A stretch of 64,000 nucleotides of DNA, from assembly GCA_003247575.1 (NCBI GenBank), contig QJZC01000032.1:1-64000 (forward strand), given 5' to 3'. This DNA comes from Pseudomonadota bacterium (GTDB lineage Bacteria > Myxococcota_A > UBA9160 > SZUA-336). The position numbers were made by a program, and so were the translations under genes. Below the pieces are notes generated by a model that did no database searches, had not been told where the DNA came from, and saw only the letters and a list, made by a program, of their open reading frames with translations. Position 1 is the stretch's first letter; each line of letters begins with the position of its first letter. This document shows positions 49,332 through 60,738 of the stretch, piece after piece.

Positions 49332-50368
49332 TGGCGCGCCAGCGCAGAACCGTCGAGGTCTTCAACCTGGCCTTCCTCGACTGCATTTGTTGCGGCTTTG
49401 GCGGGATCGTACTGCTGCTGTGCATGGTCAAGATCTACCAGCCGCGAGCTGAGCAGGTCGCGGGGCCCAGCAGTGAGGTGGCGATCGAAGCGCCTGCGGT
49501 CGACCTCGAACGGATTCGCTCGCAGACACAGGCCGTCGAGCTCGAGCTCGAGCGGGTCCGTGGCCAGCTCGCGGAGACGACCTCGCGCAATGCGGTCCTG
49601 CGCGGCGACCTCTCCAAGCTCAGCGGACAGTTCGCCGCATCGAGCAATCGCTCGAGCATCGCCTCGAAGCTCGAGGGCGACATGGCTCGGGCACTCCAGA
49701 AGCTCACTGACGAGATGAAGCGCCTCTACGGTGATGAGCTCGTCGTGGTTCAGAATGCCGAGGGTGTGGGAGGAATCCCCGTAGACAGCGAATACGTAAT
49801 CTTCGTGATCGATACCTCGGGCAGTATGCAGCGCTTTGCGTGGGATCTCGCTCGGCAGAAGCTGGCCGAGGCGCTCGATGTCTATCCGCAGGTCAAGGGG
49901 CTGCAGATCATGAACGACATGGGCAGCTACATGTTCTCGAGCTACGCAGGGAAGTGGATTCCGGATACGCCAGAGCGTCGCAAGGTGATCCTCGAGCGGA
50001 TGCGGTCCTGGGCGCCCTTCAGCAACAGCAGCCCGGTCGAAGGGATTCGCGCCGCAGTCCGAACGTTCTATGCACCGGATCGCAAGATCAGCGTCTACGT
50101 GTTCGGTGACGACTTCAGCGGGGGCTCGCTCGAGCGCGTGGTGACGGCCGTGGATGCGATCAATCGGGCGGATGCCACGAACGGAGCCCGCGTGCGAATC
50201 CATGCGGTGGGCTTTCCGGTGCAGTTCAAGGTCGCGGCCGGAAATGCCCAGAACGGTCTTCGTTTCGCGCATCTGATGCGTACCCTGTGCGAGCGGAATG
50301 GGGGGACGTTCATCGGGCTTCCCTACGCGAGCACGACCGACGCGCTCCCGATCCAGCTGCCCTTCTAG
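49331..50368 (+). CDS. VWA-domain protein with ExbD/TolR-like transmembrane anchor, subunit 2
   Basis: 345 aa. Its ATG shares a base with the previous stop (TGATG). The plan is as in the preceding protein: a single N-terminal transmembrane helix with an Asp (TVEVFNLAFLDCICCGFGG, then IVLLLCMVKIY), a coiled coil at about 55-130, and a VWA domain with MIDAS residues in VIFVIDTSGSM, SSPVEG and YVFGDDFSGG. The two proteins differ enough to be distinct subunits. This is the last gene of the tightly packed block; 232 bases separate it from the next gene. Confidence 0.85.
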   Translation: MARQRRTVEVFNLAFLDCICCGFGGIVLLLCMVKIYQPRAEQVAGPSSEVAIEAPAVDLERIRSQTQAVELELERVRGQLAETTSRNAVLRGDLSKLSGQFAASSNRSSIASKLEGDMARALQKLTDEMKRLYGDELVVVQNAEGVGGIPVDSEYVIFVIDTSGSMQRFAWDLARQKLAEALDVYPQVKGLQIMNDMGSYMFSSYAGKWIPDTPERRKVILERMRSWAPFSNSSPVEGIRAAVRTFYAPDRKISVYVFGDDFSGGSLERVVTAVDAINRADATNGARVRIHAVGFPVQFKVAAGNAQNGLRFAHLMRTLCERNGGTFIGLPYASTTDALPIQLPF

Positions 50369-50600
50369 AGGTGGGTGGGTGCGAGCATCGCGTGCGAACA
50401 GGTCGCCGTTGCCGGCGGGATTCCGGGCGCCTTCGCGGCGTCGGGGCGGTATGATCGAGGCCGAGGGACCCCCACCGCTGTCCTCGACCGTCGGTGGGGA
50501 CCGCTGCCCGTGCTCAGCTACAGACGCAGACGGGATCACAGCTATGGACGCGATTCCGCGACACGCGGGATCGCAGTTGCCCACGAGGAGAAGCAGCCGA

Positions 50601-52205
50601 ATGACATCGCTTCGAGACCTACTTGGACGCACGTCGCGAGCTTGTCGTCAGACTCTGGGGGTGTCGATGTGTCTCGTTCTGGGGCTCTCGGGATGTGCCG
50701 TGAATCCGGTCACGGGGACCCCCGAAGTGTCGTTCATGTCGCTCGAGGAGGAGCTCGAGATCGGCGAGAAGGCGGCCCGCCAGATCGAGGAGCAGGTGGG
50801 GCTCGTCAAGGACGAGAGCATTCGCGCCTACATCGAGGAGGTCGGAGCGCGGGTAGCCGCCAAGTCTCCCAGGCAAGAGGTGACCTACCGCTTCAACACG
50901 CTCGATCTCGAGGTGCCGAATGCCTTCACACTTCCTGGCGGGTACATCTATGTCTCGCGCGGGTTGCTCGCGCTGGTCAACAGCGAGGCCGAGCTCGCCA
51001 ACGTGCTGGGGCACGAGGTCGGCCACGTCGCTGCGCGTCACGCGTCGGCCGACTCCTGGCGCGAGGCTACGGTGGGAGTGCTCTCGGGGCTGGGGAGCAT
51101 TGCCGGAGCGCTGATCGGGCTCGGTGGGGTCTCCGAGGCTGCGGGGGCGAGCTTTCTGGCCTCGCACAGCAGAGATCAGGAGAATCAGGCGGACGAGGTG
51201 GGGCAGATGCTGGCCGCCGAGGCCGGCTGGGATCCTCTCGCCATGAGCGAGTTCCTGCGAGCTCTCGACCGAGACACGACCATCCGTGAGAACGCCGTGA
51301 AGCAAGCGAACTTTCTCGATTCCCATCCGGTGACCACCGAGCGGATCGAGACGACCAGCAAGCGCGCGAGTTCCCTGGCCATTCAATCGAGCGATTCGCC
51401 GGCGCTCGCGCGCGACGCGTTCCTGCAGAAGCTCGAGGGGCTCGTCGTGGGGCAGGATCCCCGGTCTGGGGTATTCATCGACAAGCGTCTCTTCCTGCAT
51501 CGTGACCTGAATTTCCGCGTGCGTTTCCCCGAGGACTGGCAGACCGTCAATGCGCCGTCGTTCGTGGGGGCGTCGGATGGAGCGGTGAAGGTCGAGCTCA
51601 CTCTGCAGGGCGATGGAGACGACGGGCGCAAGGCGGCCAAGGAATACTTCGAGCGGCTCGAGGACGAGCGTGAGGCAGCGGCTGCGAAGGGGGAGAAGCT
51701 CCCACCGGAGCTGACGCAGAGCGGCTCTGGGCCGCGGCTGATCTCGAGACGCCGTACGGCGTATACGGTCGAGGCGACCACGCAGCGAGGGCAGCTGAGC
51801 GTCCTGATGTACTGGATTCCCTTGCCGGCTGGCATGTTCCGCCTCACGTGTACGGTGGCGACCCCTCTTCTGGCCCAGTACGAGCGCGACTGTCGCGCCA
51901 CGGCCGGCTCGCTGCGTACTCTGCGCCGCTCGGATCCCGATCGCATCGAATTCCTGACGCTCCAGCTGGATCGTGCTCTGCGCGATGAGAGCTTGCGCGA
52001 GTTCAATGACCGGGTCGAGAACGCGTGGAACGTGGCTCAGACGGCGGCGGTCAATGGATTGTCGCTCCCCTACGATCTCGAGGAAGGCCAGCTGATCAAG
52101 TACGCCCGCAAGACCCTCTATGTGCCCGAGGCCCGCGATGATGCCGCCGTCCCAGGAGAGCAGCCGGACGATGCGAGCGAAGACGAGGCGCCGTCGGAAG
52201 ACTGA
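50601..52205 (+). CDS. M48-family metalloprotease lipoprotein, copy B
   Basis: 534 aa from the ATG at 50601 (GAGGAG about 10 bases upstream). The signal sequence ends with lipobox LGLSGC, and the mature chain begins CAVNPVTGTPEVSFMS, matching copy A at 36430-38055. The zinc site is GHEVGHVAARH, with Glu in QENQADEVGQMLAAEAGW. A C-terminal domain of about 230 residues contains LNFRVRFPEDWQTVN (copy A: LGFAMRFPRGWRPLN). It is probably anchored in the outer membrane facing the periplasm, where it could process subunits of the neighbouring complex or do quality control of outer-membrane proteins. Confidence 0.92.
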   Translation: MTSLRDLLGRTSRACRQTLGVSMCLVLGLSGCAVNPVTGTPEVSFMSLEEELEIGEKAARQIEEQVGLVKDESIRAYIEEVGARVAAKSPRQEVTYRFNTLDLEVPNAFTLPGGYIYVSRGLLALVNSEAELANVLGHEVGHVAARHASADSWREATVGVLSGLGSIAGALIGLGGVSEAAGASFLASHSRDQENQADEVGQMLAAEAGWDPLAMSEFLRALDRDTTIRENAVKQANFLDSHPVTTERIETTSKRASSLAIQSSDSPALARDAFLQKLEGLVVGQDPRSGVFIDKRLFLHRDLNFRVRFPEDWQTVNAPSFVGASDGAVKVELTLQGDGDDGRKAAKEYFERLEDEREAAAAKGEKLPPELTQSGSGPRLISRRRTAYTVEATTQRGQLSVLMYWIPLPAGMFRLTCTVATPLLAQYERDCRATAGSLRTLRRSDPDRIEFLTLQLDRALRDESLREFNDRVENAWNVAQTAAVNGLSLPYDLEEGQLIKYARKTLYVPEARDDAAVPGEQPDDASEDEAPSED

Positions 52206-52335
52206 ACTTTCCGTTCGCTCCTAGCCTGTTCGAGCCGAGCTGCGCAGCTGCGCGACGGCGGCTGAGGCCGTTCGAGTCTCTGGAATGGTGCAAAGCGGGG
52301 CGACCGCAGCGGGGTTCGCTAGACTGCCGCGCTGC

Positions 52336-55300
52336 ATGCCGAGGGCTCCGTTGTTTCGCAGCGAATGGCTCGCTCCGCTGATTGCCAGTGGACTCCGCCG
52401 CTCGTTGATCGGGCTCGCGGTCCTGGCCCTCGTTGCGCGCGTAGCGCTTCCGCACGTCTTGCTCGGGGTCTTCGAAGAGCAGCTCGATTCACTGCTCCGT
52501 GGGCGCGTCGTGCTCGAGGATCTCAGCCTCTCTCTACTGCGAGGGAGTATCACCCTGCGCGGTCTCTCGATCTTCGACTCTGCGTCGCCCGACCTGGCCG
52601 AGACGGGGACGGCGAGAAGTATCCCGGCTGATGTTGCCTATCTCCACCCGCACATCGAGATCGATCGCCTAGAGTTGAATCTGAGTTGGTGGGCGCTGGC
52701 CTCGCGCACGCTCCGTGTGGAGGCGCTCACGATCGATGGATTCCGCGTGCGACTGGATCGTACCGCGGAGGGCCTGAGTCATGCCGCTCTGCCGAAGCCA
52801 TCGGAGCCGGCCGAGGTGGACCGTGGCGGGAGCACGAGTGCCGAGGCTACGGCTGCCTCTCGAGAAGGGTCATGGAGCTTCGCAGCCGATCGGGTTCGCT
52901 TGGCCGAAGGGCGAGTGTCGTATCGGGACCGCGTCGTGGGGAAGGACTTCGAGGTCGGGGTGCGTGAGCTCACGGCTTCGGATCTCTCGATGTCCTTCGA
53001 GGGCACGGCCCCGCGATTTCGGGGTCGAGCCCTGCTCGAGGCCGTGCTGGACGAAGGCTCGCTGCGGGTCGAGTCCGTGCTGGATCCAGAGTCTGCTGAG
53101 TTGGCCGTCGCCACGAGCATCAGCTTTCGCAGCTTTCCCGTGACGGACGCGCACTTGTATCTGCCAGCCTTCGCTTGGGACGGCCTTCGCGGGACGCTCG
53201 ATGGGAGCCTGGTCCATCGCTACCAGGCTGGCCGTGTCCACGAGTTGGCTGGCGCCATCTCGCTTGCGGCCCTGCAGGTGGAGATTCCCGAGCTCGCAGA
53301 GCCTGCGCTCGCCTGGGATGAGCTGCGGGTGGCGGTGGAGGGCGTGGATCTTCTGCGACGACAGGTTGCCCTGTCCGAGGTCGAGCTCATCGGGCTGCGT
53401 CTTCCGCTCGAGCCGTTCGGGGACTCGGCCGTGCCACTGCTCGCGGCCGGCTCGGAAAACGCCCAGCCGGAGGCGGCGGTCAGCGCCCGAGCGCAGACGG
53501 CGACGTCCGAGCCCGTCGCATGGGATTGGCGTGTCGATCGACTGGCCTTGCGCGATGCACAGCTGCAGCTCAGGGGAGTTGGCGAGCCCCTTCCGATCTC
53601 GCTCGAGACGAGCGCCACGAATCTCGGAGGTTCTCCGGGACAGTCGAGTCAGATCGAGCTGAGATTGGGCGCAGCGAGCGGTGAGGTGGCCCTGCGTGGG
53701 GAACTCGGGATCGAGCCGCTCGGATTTGCCGGTGAGCTCGAGATCTCCGACCTGGAGCTCGCACCCTTCGTTGCCTCGAGCGGCATTCTGGGTGCGGAGG
53801 TGCTCGAGCGAGGCCGACTTCACGCGGGCCTGCGCCTCGAGCTCGAGAGAGGAGCGGAACCTGCGGAGAACCGGGCGCCGCTGCTGCGCGCCTCCGGCAC
53901 TCTGGGTCTGTCGCAGCTCTGGCTCGAAGCCAGCGGCTCGACGGAAGATGCTTTTGCGGCAGGCTGGAGGGAGCTGGGGGTCGAGCTGACGGAGCTCTCA
54001 CTGCCCTTGGCTCGCGGAGCGAGTACGCCGCCGACCGAGATCCTGGTGCGGTTGGGACGATTGGATCTGATCGAGCCCGTGGTGCAGCTCTCACGTAGCA
54101 CTGGAGGCATCGCGATCCCGATTCCACGCAGTGCAGCCTCAGGTGCGGCAGCCCCTGACGGGATGGAGGCTTCGCCGGCGCCCAACCGTTCCAGTCCCTC
54201 TGAGGCGGGCCTCCAGTCAGAGGAGGGTGTCCCGCCTCCACTGCGCCTCGAGGTCTCCGCGTTGCAGGTTGCGGGCGGCCGCGCCGAGCTGCTCGACCAG
54301 ACTACGGAGCCTGCGATGCGATCGACCTTGGACCGAATCGACGTCGAGGGTGCGGAAATCCGCTGGCCCGAGCTGGCGGCCAAGCGCTTTCGGGTGATGC
54401 TTCTGGGGCTGAGTGGGAGCACGGTAGACCTGAGCGGTGAAGCCAATGCAGGGACGATCAGCGCCGAGCTCGCGCTATCGGATCTCGCCCTGCCTCAGTT
54501 CAATCCGTACTTGCAGCAGACCGGCTATCGCGTGCGCTCGGGAGAGCTCGCGGTACGTTCCCGTGCCCGAATCGAAGAGAGTCGCTATGAGGCCCCCGTC
54601 GATTTGGTCGTTTCGCAGCTGGACGTCGGCGCGCTGAACGGCGCGTCGACCTTCGAGCAAACGTTTGGACTGCCGCTCTCTCTCGCCCTATCGTTGCTCC
54701 AGGATCTCAATGGCGAGATCTCGCTCTCGTTGCCGGTTTCGGGGGATCGGTCGGGAGCTCGGATCGACCTGGTGAGTGGGATCACCCAGTCACTTCGCAG
54801 CGCAATTCTGGGCGCGCTCCAGTCACCGCTCAAGCTGCTCGGCGGGATCGTCCAGGGGGGCAAGGTTCGATCCCTCGACCCTTCGCCGATCACATTCCTC
54901 CCAGGTGCATCCGAGCTCGCGCCGTTTGGAGAGGAACGAATCGCTGTTCTGCGAGAGTTGCTCGAGACGGCTCCGAGTCTGCGCCTGTCGTTCTCTGGTG
55001 AAACCGGTTTGGAAGATGTACGCTGGATTCGGCAGAGTGAGCTCCTGGCGGAGCTGACCCGCGGTGCGGGTGCACCCGTAGACGACGCGATGCGAAATGC
55101 GGTGATTGCTCATCTGCGAGAGCGACTTGCGCGACGCGAGCCGCCTGCACTCACCCCCGAGCAGCGAAGCTGGCTCGACCAGCGTATCTCCAGCTTGCGG
55201 TTTCCTGCCGAAGTGCTCCGGACGCTGGCCCGGGATCGCTCACTACGTGCACGCATCCTGATGTTGGAACAAGCTGAAGGGGCGGCTGCACGTCTGACCG

Positions 55301-55389
55301 TCGTGCCCGCTCCGATCGAGCCCGGCCGCGGTATCGTGGGTGTTTCGATCCAGATCGACGCGACTCGGGCGAGCGTCCCATCGGAGTAG
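52336..55389 (+). CDS. AsmA-like/DUF748 envelope protein
   Basis: About 1017 aa from the ATG at 52336; an ATG at 52285 would add 17 residues and neither has a clear ribosome site. One N-terminal transmembrane helix ([20 protein letters not shown]) anchors a very large periplasmic chain of repeated beta-strand units with alternating hydrophobic residues (for example GSITLRGLSIFDSAS and TLRVEALTIDGFRVRLDRT). This is typical of AsmA/DUF748 lipid-transfer-type bridge proteins. A DUF748 core is suggested by VDLVVSQLDVGALNGAST near residue 755. The C-terminal 200 residues include an OmpA-like stretch (ITFLPGASELAPFGEERIAV). It may shuttle lipids between membranes or brace the envelope. Confidence 0.85.
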   Translation: MPRAPLFRSEWLAPLIASGLRRSLIGLAVLALVARVALPHVLLGVFEEQLDSLLRGRVVLEDLSLSLLRGSITLRGLSIFDSASPDLAETGTARSIPADVAYLHPHIEIDRLELNLSWWALASRTLRVEALTIDGFRVRLDRTAEGLSHAALPKPSEPAEVDRGGSTSAEATAASREGSWSFAADRVRLAEGRVSYRDRVVGKDFEVGVRELTASDLSMSFEGTAPRFRGRALLEAVLDEGSLRVESVLDPESAELAVATSISFRSFPVTDAHLYLPAFAWDGLRGTLDGSLVHRYQAGRVHELAGAISLAALQVEIPELAEPALAWDELRVAVEGVDLLRRQVALSEVELIGLRLPLEPFGDSAVPLLAAGSENAQPEAAVSARAQTATSEPVAWDWRVDRLALRDAQLQLRGVGEPLPISLETSATNLGGSPGQSSQIELRLGAASGEVALRGELGIEPLGFAGELEISDLELAPFVASSGILGAEVLERGRLHAGLRLELERGAEPAENRAPLLRASGTLGLSQLWLEASGSTEDAFAAGWRELGVELTELSLPLARGASTPPTEILVRLGRLDLIEPVVQLSRSTGGIAIPIPRSAASGAAAPDGMEASPAPNRSSPSEAGLQSEEGVPPPLRLEVSALQVAGGRAELLDQTTEPAMRSTLDRIDVEGAEIRWPELAAKRFRVMLLGLSGSTVDLSGEANAGTISAELALSDLALPQFNPYLQQTGYRVRSGELAVRSRARIEESRYEAPVDLVVSQLDVGALNGASTFEQTFGLPLSLALSLLQDLNGEISLSLPVSGDRSGARIDLVSGITQSLRSAILGALQSPLKLLGGIVQGGKVRSLDPSPITFLPGASELAPFGEERIAVLRELLETAPSLRLSFSGETGLEDVRWIRQSELLAELTRGAGAPVDDAMRNAVIAHLRERLARREPPALTPEQRSWLDQRISSLRFPAEVLRTLARDRSLRARILMLEQAEGAAARLTVVPAPIEPGRGIVGVSIQIDATRASVPSE

Positions 55390-55438
55390 TCCCACTGTGC
55401 TAGAGTCCCCGGAGTACCGCCGAGAAGGAAATTTCATC

Positions 55439-56629
55439 TTGTCGTTGAAGACTTCGAGAGTATTGGCGTGGGTGGCCTGGGGCATCGGTCTGACGCTGCT
55501 TTCGGCTGGCTGTGCGCAGGTTCCGCGTCAAGAGCCGATGGACGTATCTCCGCTTCGCTTGGGTGAGAACGACCGCGTGGTCCCTAGTCAGGTCGTTCTC
55601 GTGTTCGACGCCTCGCACTCGATCGATGCGGCGAGCTCGTTTGCACCCGCGAAGGCTCTGATCGAGTCATTCGTTGCCGGCATGCCGGATGGAGACTTCG
55701 ATGCGGCCGGGGTGACCTTGGGGCAGCTCGTCTTCCCATTTCGGCCGCTGTCACCCTTCGAGCGCAGCTCACTCGCGGACGCCGCACGAGGGCTGCTCTA
55801 TGTCGGGGGACCGACTCCGCTCGACGAGGCGCTCGGTCTGGCATCGGGACAGCTCGCACGCCGACCGGCGCAGGAAGCAGAGGAGACCGCTCTCGGTCCA
55901 CAGGAAGCCGCGATCGTGATCTTCTCGGATGGAGTCCCCACACGCGGGAGCACTCCCAGCAGCACACTGCAAGCAGCGCGCGATCTCGTAGCGAACTACT
56001 CGGGCCAGGTGTGTTTCCATACGATCCGGACCGGTGCAGATCCGTCGGGAGAGCCCTTGTTGCGAGAGATCGCGGGCTTGACTCAGTGTGGAACGATTCG
56101 CAGCGCGGCTCAGGTCGGTGATGTTGCTTCGCTCGAACGGTTGGAACGTGATGTCTTCGTCGAGCGTCGCGAGCCGGAGACGCCGCCCGTCGCAGCAGCA
56201 CCGCCGAGCCCGGATGCCGATGCCGATGGGGTCGTGGATGCTGAAGATCGCTGTCCCCGCACGCCGCGTGGCGCCGACGTGAATCGCCTTGGCTGCTGGG
56301 AGCTCGAGGGGGTGCGGTTCGACTTCGACAGCGCGCGCCTGCGACCGGAGTCCGAAGCTACATTGCGCGAGGCGATCGACGTGTTGCGAGCGAATCCGGA
56401 GGTTCGGGTGCGGCTCGATGCACATACCGACTCTCGAGGTTCCGATGCCTACAACCTGCGCCTGTCCGGCCGTCGTGCCGAGTCGGTGCGTGCCTTCCTG
56501 CTCGCGGCGGGCATAGACAGTGGCCGACTCGAGGTGAAGGGTTGGGGGGAGTCGCGTCCCATCGCTTCGAACGATAGCGACGAAGGACGGCAGGCAAACC
56601 GCCGGCTCGAGATCGTTACCTTGCCGTAG
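55439..56629 (+). CDS. Lipoprotein with VWA and OmpA peptidoglycan-binding domains
   Basis: 396 aa from a TTG at 55439, preceded by AAGGAA eight bases upstream; an in-frame GTG at 55397 is possible. The lipobox is TLLSAGCA. Residues about 50-240 are a VWA domain (VVLVFDASHSID, Thr in VGGPTPLDEAL, Asp in IVIFSDGVPT). A short calcium-binding thrombospondin-3-like loop (DADADGVVDAEDRCP) follows, then an OmpA domain with VRFDFDSARLRPES and HTDSRGSDAYNLRLSGRRAE, whose Asp and Arg bind diaminopimelate. It should tether the outer membrane to peptidoglycan, as Pal does, while displaying a VWA domain. It is the third VWA protein in this neighbourhood. Confidence 0.92.
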   Translation: MSLKTSRVLAWVAWGIGLTLLSAGCAQVPRQEPMDVSPLRLGENDRVVPSQVVLVFDASHSIDAASSFAPAKALIESFVAGMPDGDFDAAGVTLGQLVFPFRPLSPFERSSLADAARGLLYVGGPTPLDEALGLASGQLARRPAQEAEETALGPQEAAIVIFSDGVPTRGSTPSSTLQAARDLVANYSGQVCFHTIRTGADPSGEPLLREIAGLTQCGTIRSAAQVGDVASLERLERDVFVERREPETPPVAAAPPSPDADADGVVDAEDRCPRTPRGADVNRLGCWELEGVRFDFDSARLRPESEATLREAIDVLRANPEVRVRLDAHTDSRGSDAYNLRLSGRRAESVRAFLLAAGIDSGRLEVKGWGESRPIASNDSDEGRQANRRLEIVTLP

Positions 56630-57101
56630 CAGCCCGTTGAGCAAGTCACGCATCTTCAAGCCAGGGCCAAGTCCTGCATGGCTTCGGATGGTCAGAGTTG
56701 ACTAGTCGTCTTGGGTTCCCGAGACTGAGTGAGACTCGGAGGTGGCAGTCAGGCTTTAGAGCCTCGCTCGATGCCCGCACACTCGAGTGAGCGTCTGACT
56801 CGCCCCGCCCAGTCACGCTAGGTTGCGGTCCTACTCCCTCGTGATTCCGCGCCGAGGGAGAACTGGGGCGCACCTGCCCGGCCGCGTATCGCGCACATCG
56901 TGCTTCGGTAGGCGGCCGGGCATCTGCGTGAGCCGTAGAGTGGCACGCGCGGGGCGCCTCCGTCCACGACCAGCAGGTTCTGGCCAAGGGGTTTCCCGGT
57001 CACCCGGTGGTGCGGTCCTAGCCTCGACGAAATCTCGCCTCTTGGTGCTAGAACCGCACCGAGGGTGCAGCTCGGTAGAGCCTTTGAGCCGAGAGGCGCA
57101 G
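56630..57101. other. Intergenic region with one hairpin
   Basis: 472 bases between convergent genes (VWA-OmpA lipoprotein and the reverse-strand secreted protein). No gene is visible. The only structure I can support is the hairpin at 57009-57060. The remainder shows no promoter, repeat or RNA signature. Confidence 0.5.
57009..57060 (-). terminator. Possible hairpin terminator
   Basis: The arms 57009-57022 and 57047-57060 pair at 13 of 14 positions around a 24-base loop, about 40 bases downstream of the stop of the reverse-strand gene. No T-run follows, so the terminator role is tentative. Confidence 0.35.
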
Positions 57102-57626
57102 CTACGGGATCGGTGCGGTCGCCGTAACTGCGAGGAGTCCCCCGGGTACGGAGTCGCTCGGGCCGAAGACGGTATCGAGTACCGTTGCCTCGGCGAGATA
57201 GATGCGAATCCAATCAAGGGGAATCGTGTTCGCGCCCGCGCTCACCGCGCCAGCCGCCAGGATCTCGGCGATTCCCTGCGCATCTGCGAGAGACTGATTC
57301 GCTGACGCGAATGCGTTGGTCACCTCCGTCTTCAGCTTGAGGGTTCCCTTCCCATTCGGATTGGTCGAGAAGGTTCCCAGGAATTGGGCTGGCAGTGCAC
57401 CCGTGATTGGACTGTGCGTGAGGAATACTGCCAGTAGAGTGTTGCCGGGCAGGCCCGACACCTTGATGAGTAGATCATCGGGACCGTCCGGGTGGTCGAC
57501 GATGCGTGCTTCGCCGCTGGCAAGGTCGTTTCCAGCGAGCGGAATGACCGTCTGGGCGCTGGAGGTGAGGGGATAGGCAACACATAGCATTGCCACCGTG
57601 GAGAGAAGTAAATGGCGGAACGACAT
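57102..57626 (-). CDS. Secreted protein of unknown function
   Basis: 174 aa. The ATG at 57626 has GAGGA upstream on the coding strand. A classic signal peptide (LLLSTVAMLCVAYPLTSSAQ) is followed by a compact beta-rich chain (GEARIVDHPDGPDDLLIKVS, then GKGTLKLKTEV). The pattern loosely recalls small secreted CHRD-like or copper-binding-like beta sandwiches, but no diagnostic residues are present and I assign no family. It stands alone. Confidence 0.65.
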   Translation of the reverse strand: MSFRHLLLSTVAMLCVAYPLTSSAQTVIPLAGNDLASGEARIVDHPDGPDDLLIKVSGLPGNTLLAVFLTHSPITGALPAQFLGTFSTNPNGKGTLKLKTEVTNAFASANQSLADAQGIAEILAAGAVSAGANTIPLDWIRIYLAEATVLDTVFGPSDSVPGGLLAVTATAPIP

Positions 57627-58140
57627 CGATGTCCTCGTCTGGGGGGGAGGGGTTGGGATGCGTTTCGAGTTTGGGGTTGGAGGGACCTCGGCGAGAGAGA
57701 GTCCCAGCTCGGGTTCGCCTGGTGCAGAATCCTGCTCGCGAACACCGCCAACCTAGCATCTACGCGCGGCGGTGAGGAGCGGCCGCTTCGCCACACGTTC
57801 ACGCTTGGGGTCGTATCGACTCTCGAGATCCGGGGCGAGATCGAGGGGTGCAGCTCCTCACGGACGCTCTCGACCGACATTGGTGTACAGTGGCGTACAT
57901 TCGGGACATCGTACGGTCTCTCGTCGTGGAGATTGGTGTCTCGGTCTCGCGATGAATTTTTGAGTCGCGCGACATCTGGAGTCGCTAGACCAGCCCAAAG
58001 ACACGAAAACGGCGGCGCACAGGGCGCCGCCGTTCGTGGATGAGAGGTCCCTGGAGGACCGTTGCCGTCCTCGATGCGCGGTATTCAAAGCTCGCTTCGA
58101 GTTGGGCTCCGGTCGTCCGCCGAGGGCTCGGGACCGCGGG
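57627..58140. other. Intergenic region between secreted protein and katG
   Basis: 514 bases, upstream of the secreted-protein gene and downstream of katG (both reverse). It holds the katG terminator (58002-58038) and a short inverted repeat TGTAC/GTACA (57884-57888 and 57895-57899) that could be an operator. No gene is convincing. Confidence 0.5.
58002..58038 (-). terminator. Intrinsic terminator of katG
   Basis: An 11-bp perfect stem (58008-58018 with 58024-58034) around a 5-base loop is extended by four more pairs (58002-58005 with 58035-58038). Read on the reverse strand, the second arm is followed by TTTT within GCCGTTTTCGTG, as expected for a terminator downstream of katG. Confidence 0.7.

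Positions 58141-60738
<2,598 letters not shown>

Noticed and set aside
38388..50368. Reading the block as a type VI secretion locus because of kinase, FHA and TagR-like parts
   Set aside because: No TssB, TssC, Hcp, VgrG, TssM, TssK or ClpV-like gene is present in the window.
38388..50368. Reading the block as a Zorya-type defence system because of the MotA-like channel
   Set aside because: No ZorB-type MotB with an OmpA domain, and no ZorC/ZorD helicase or nuclease; the partner domains are different.
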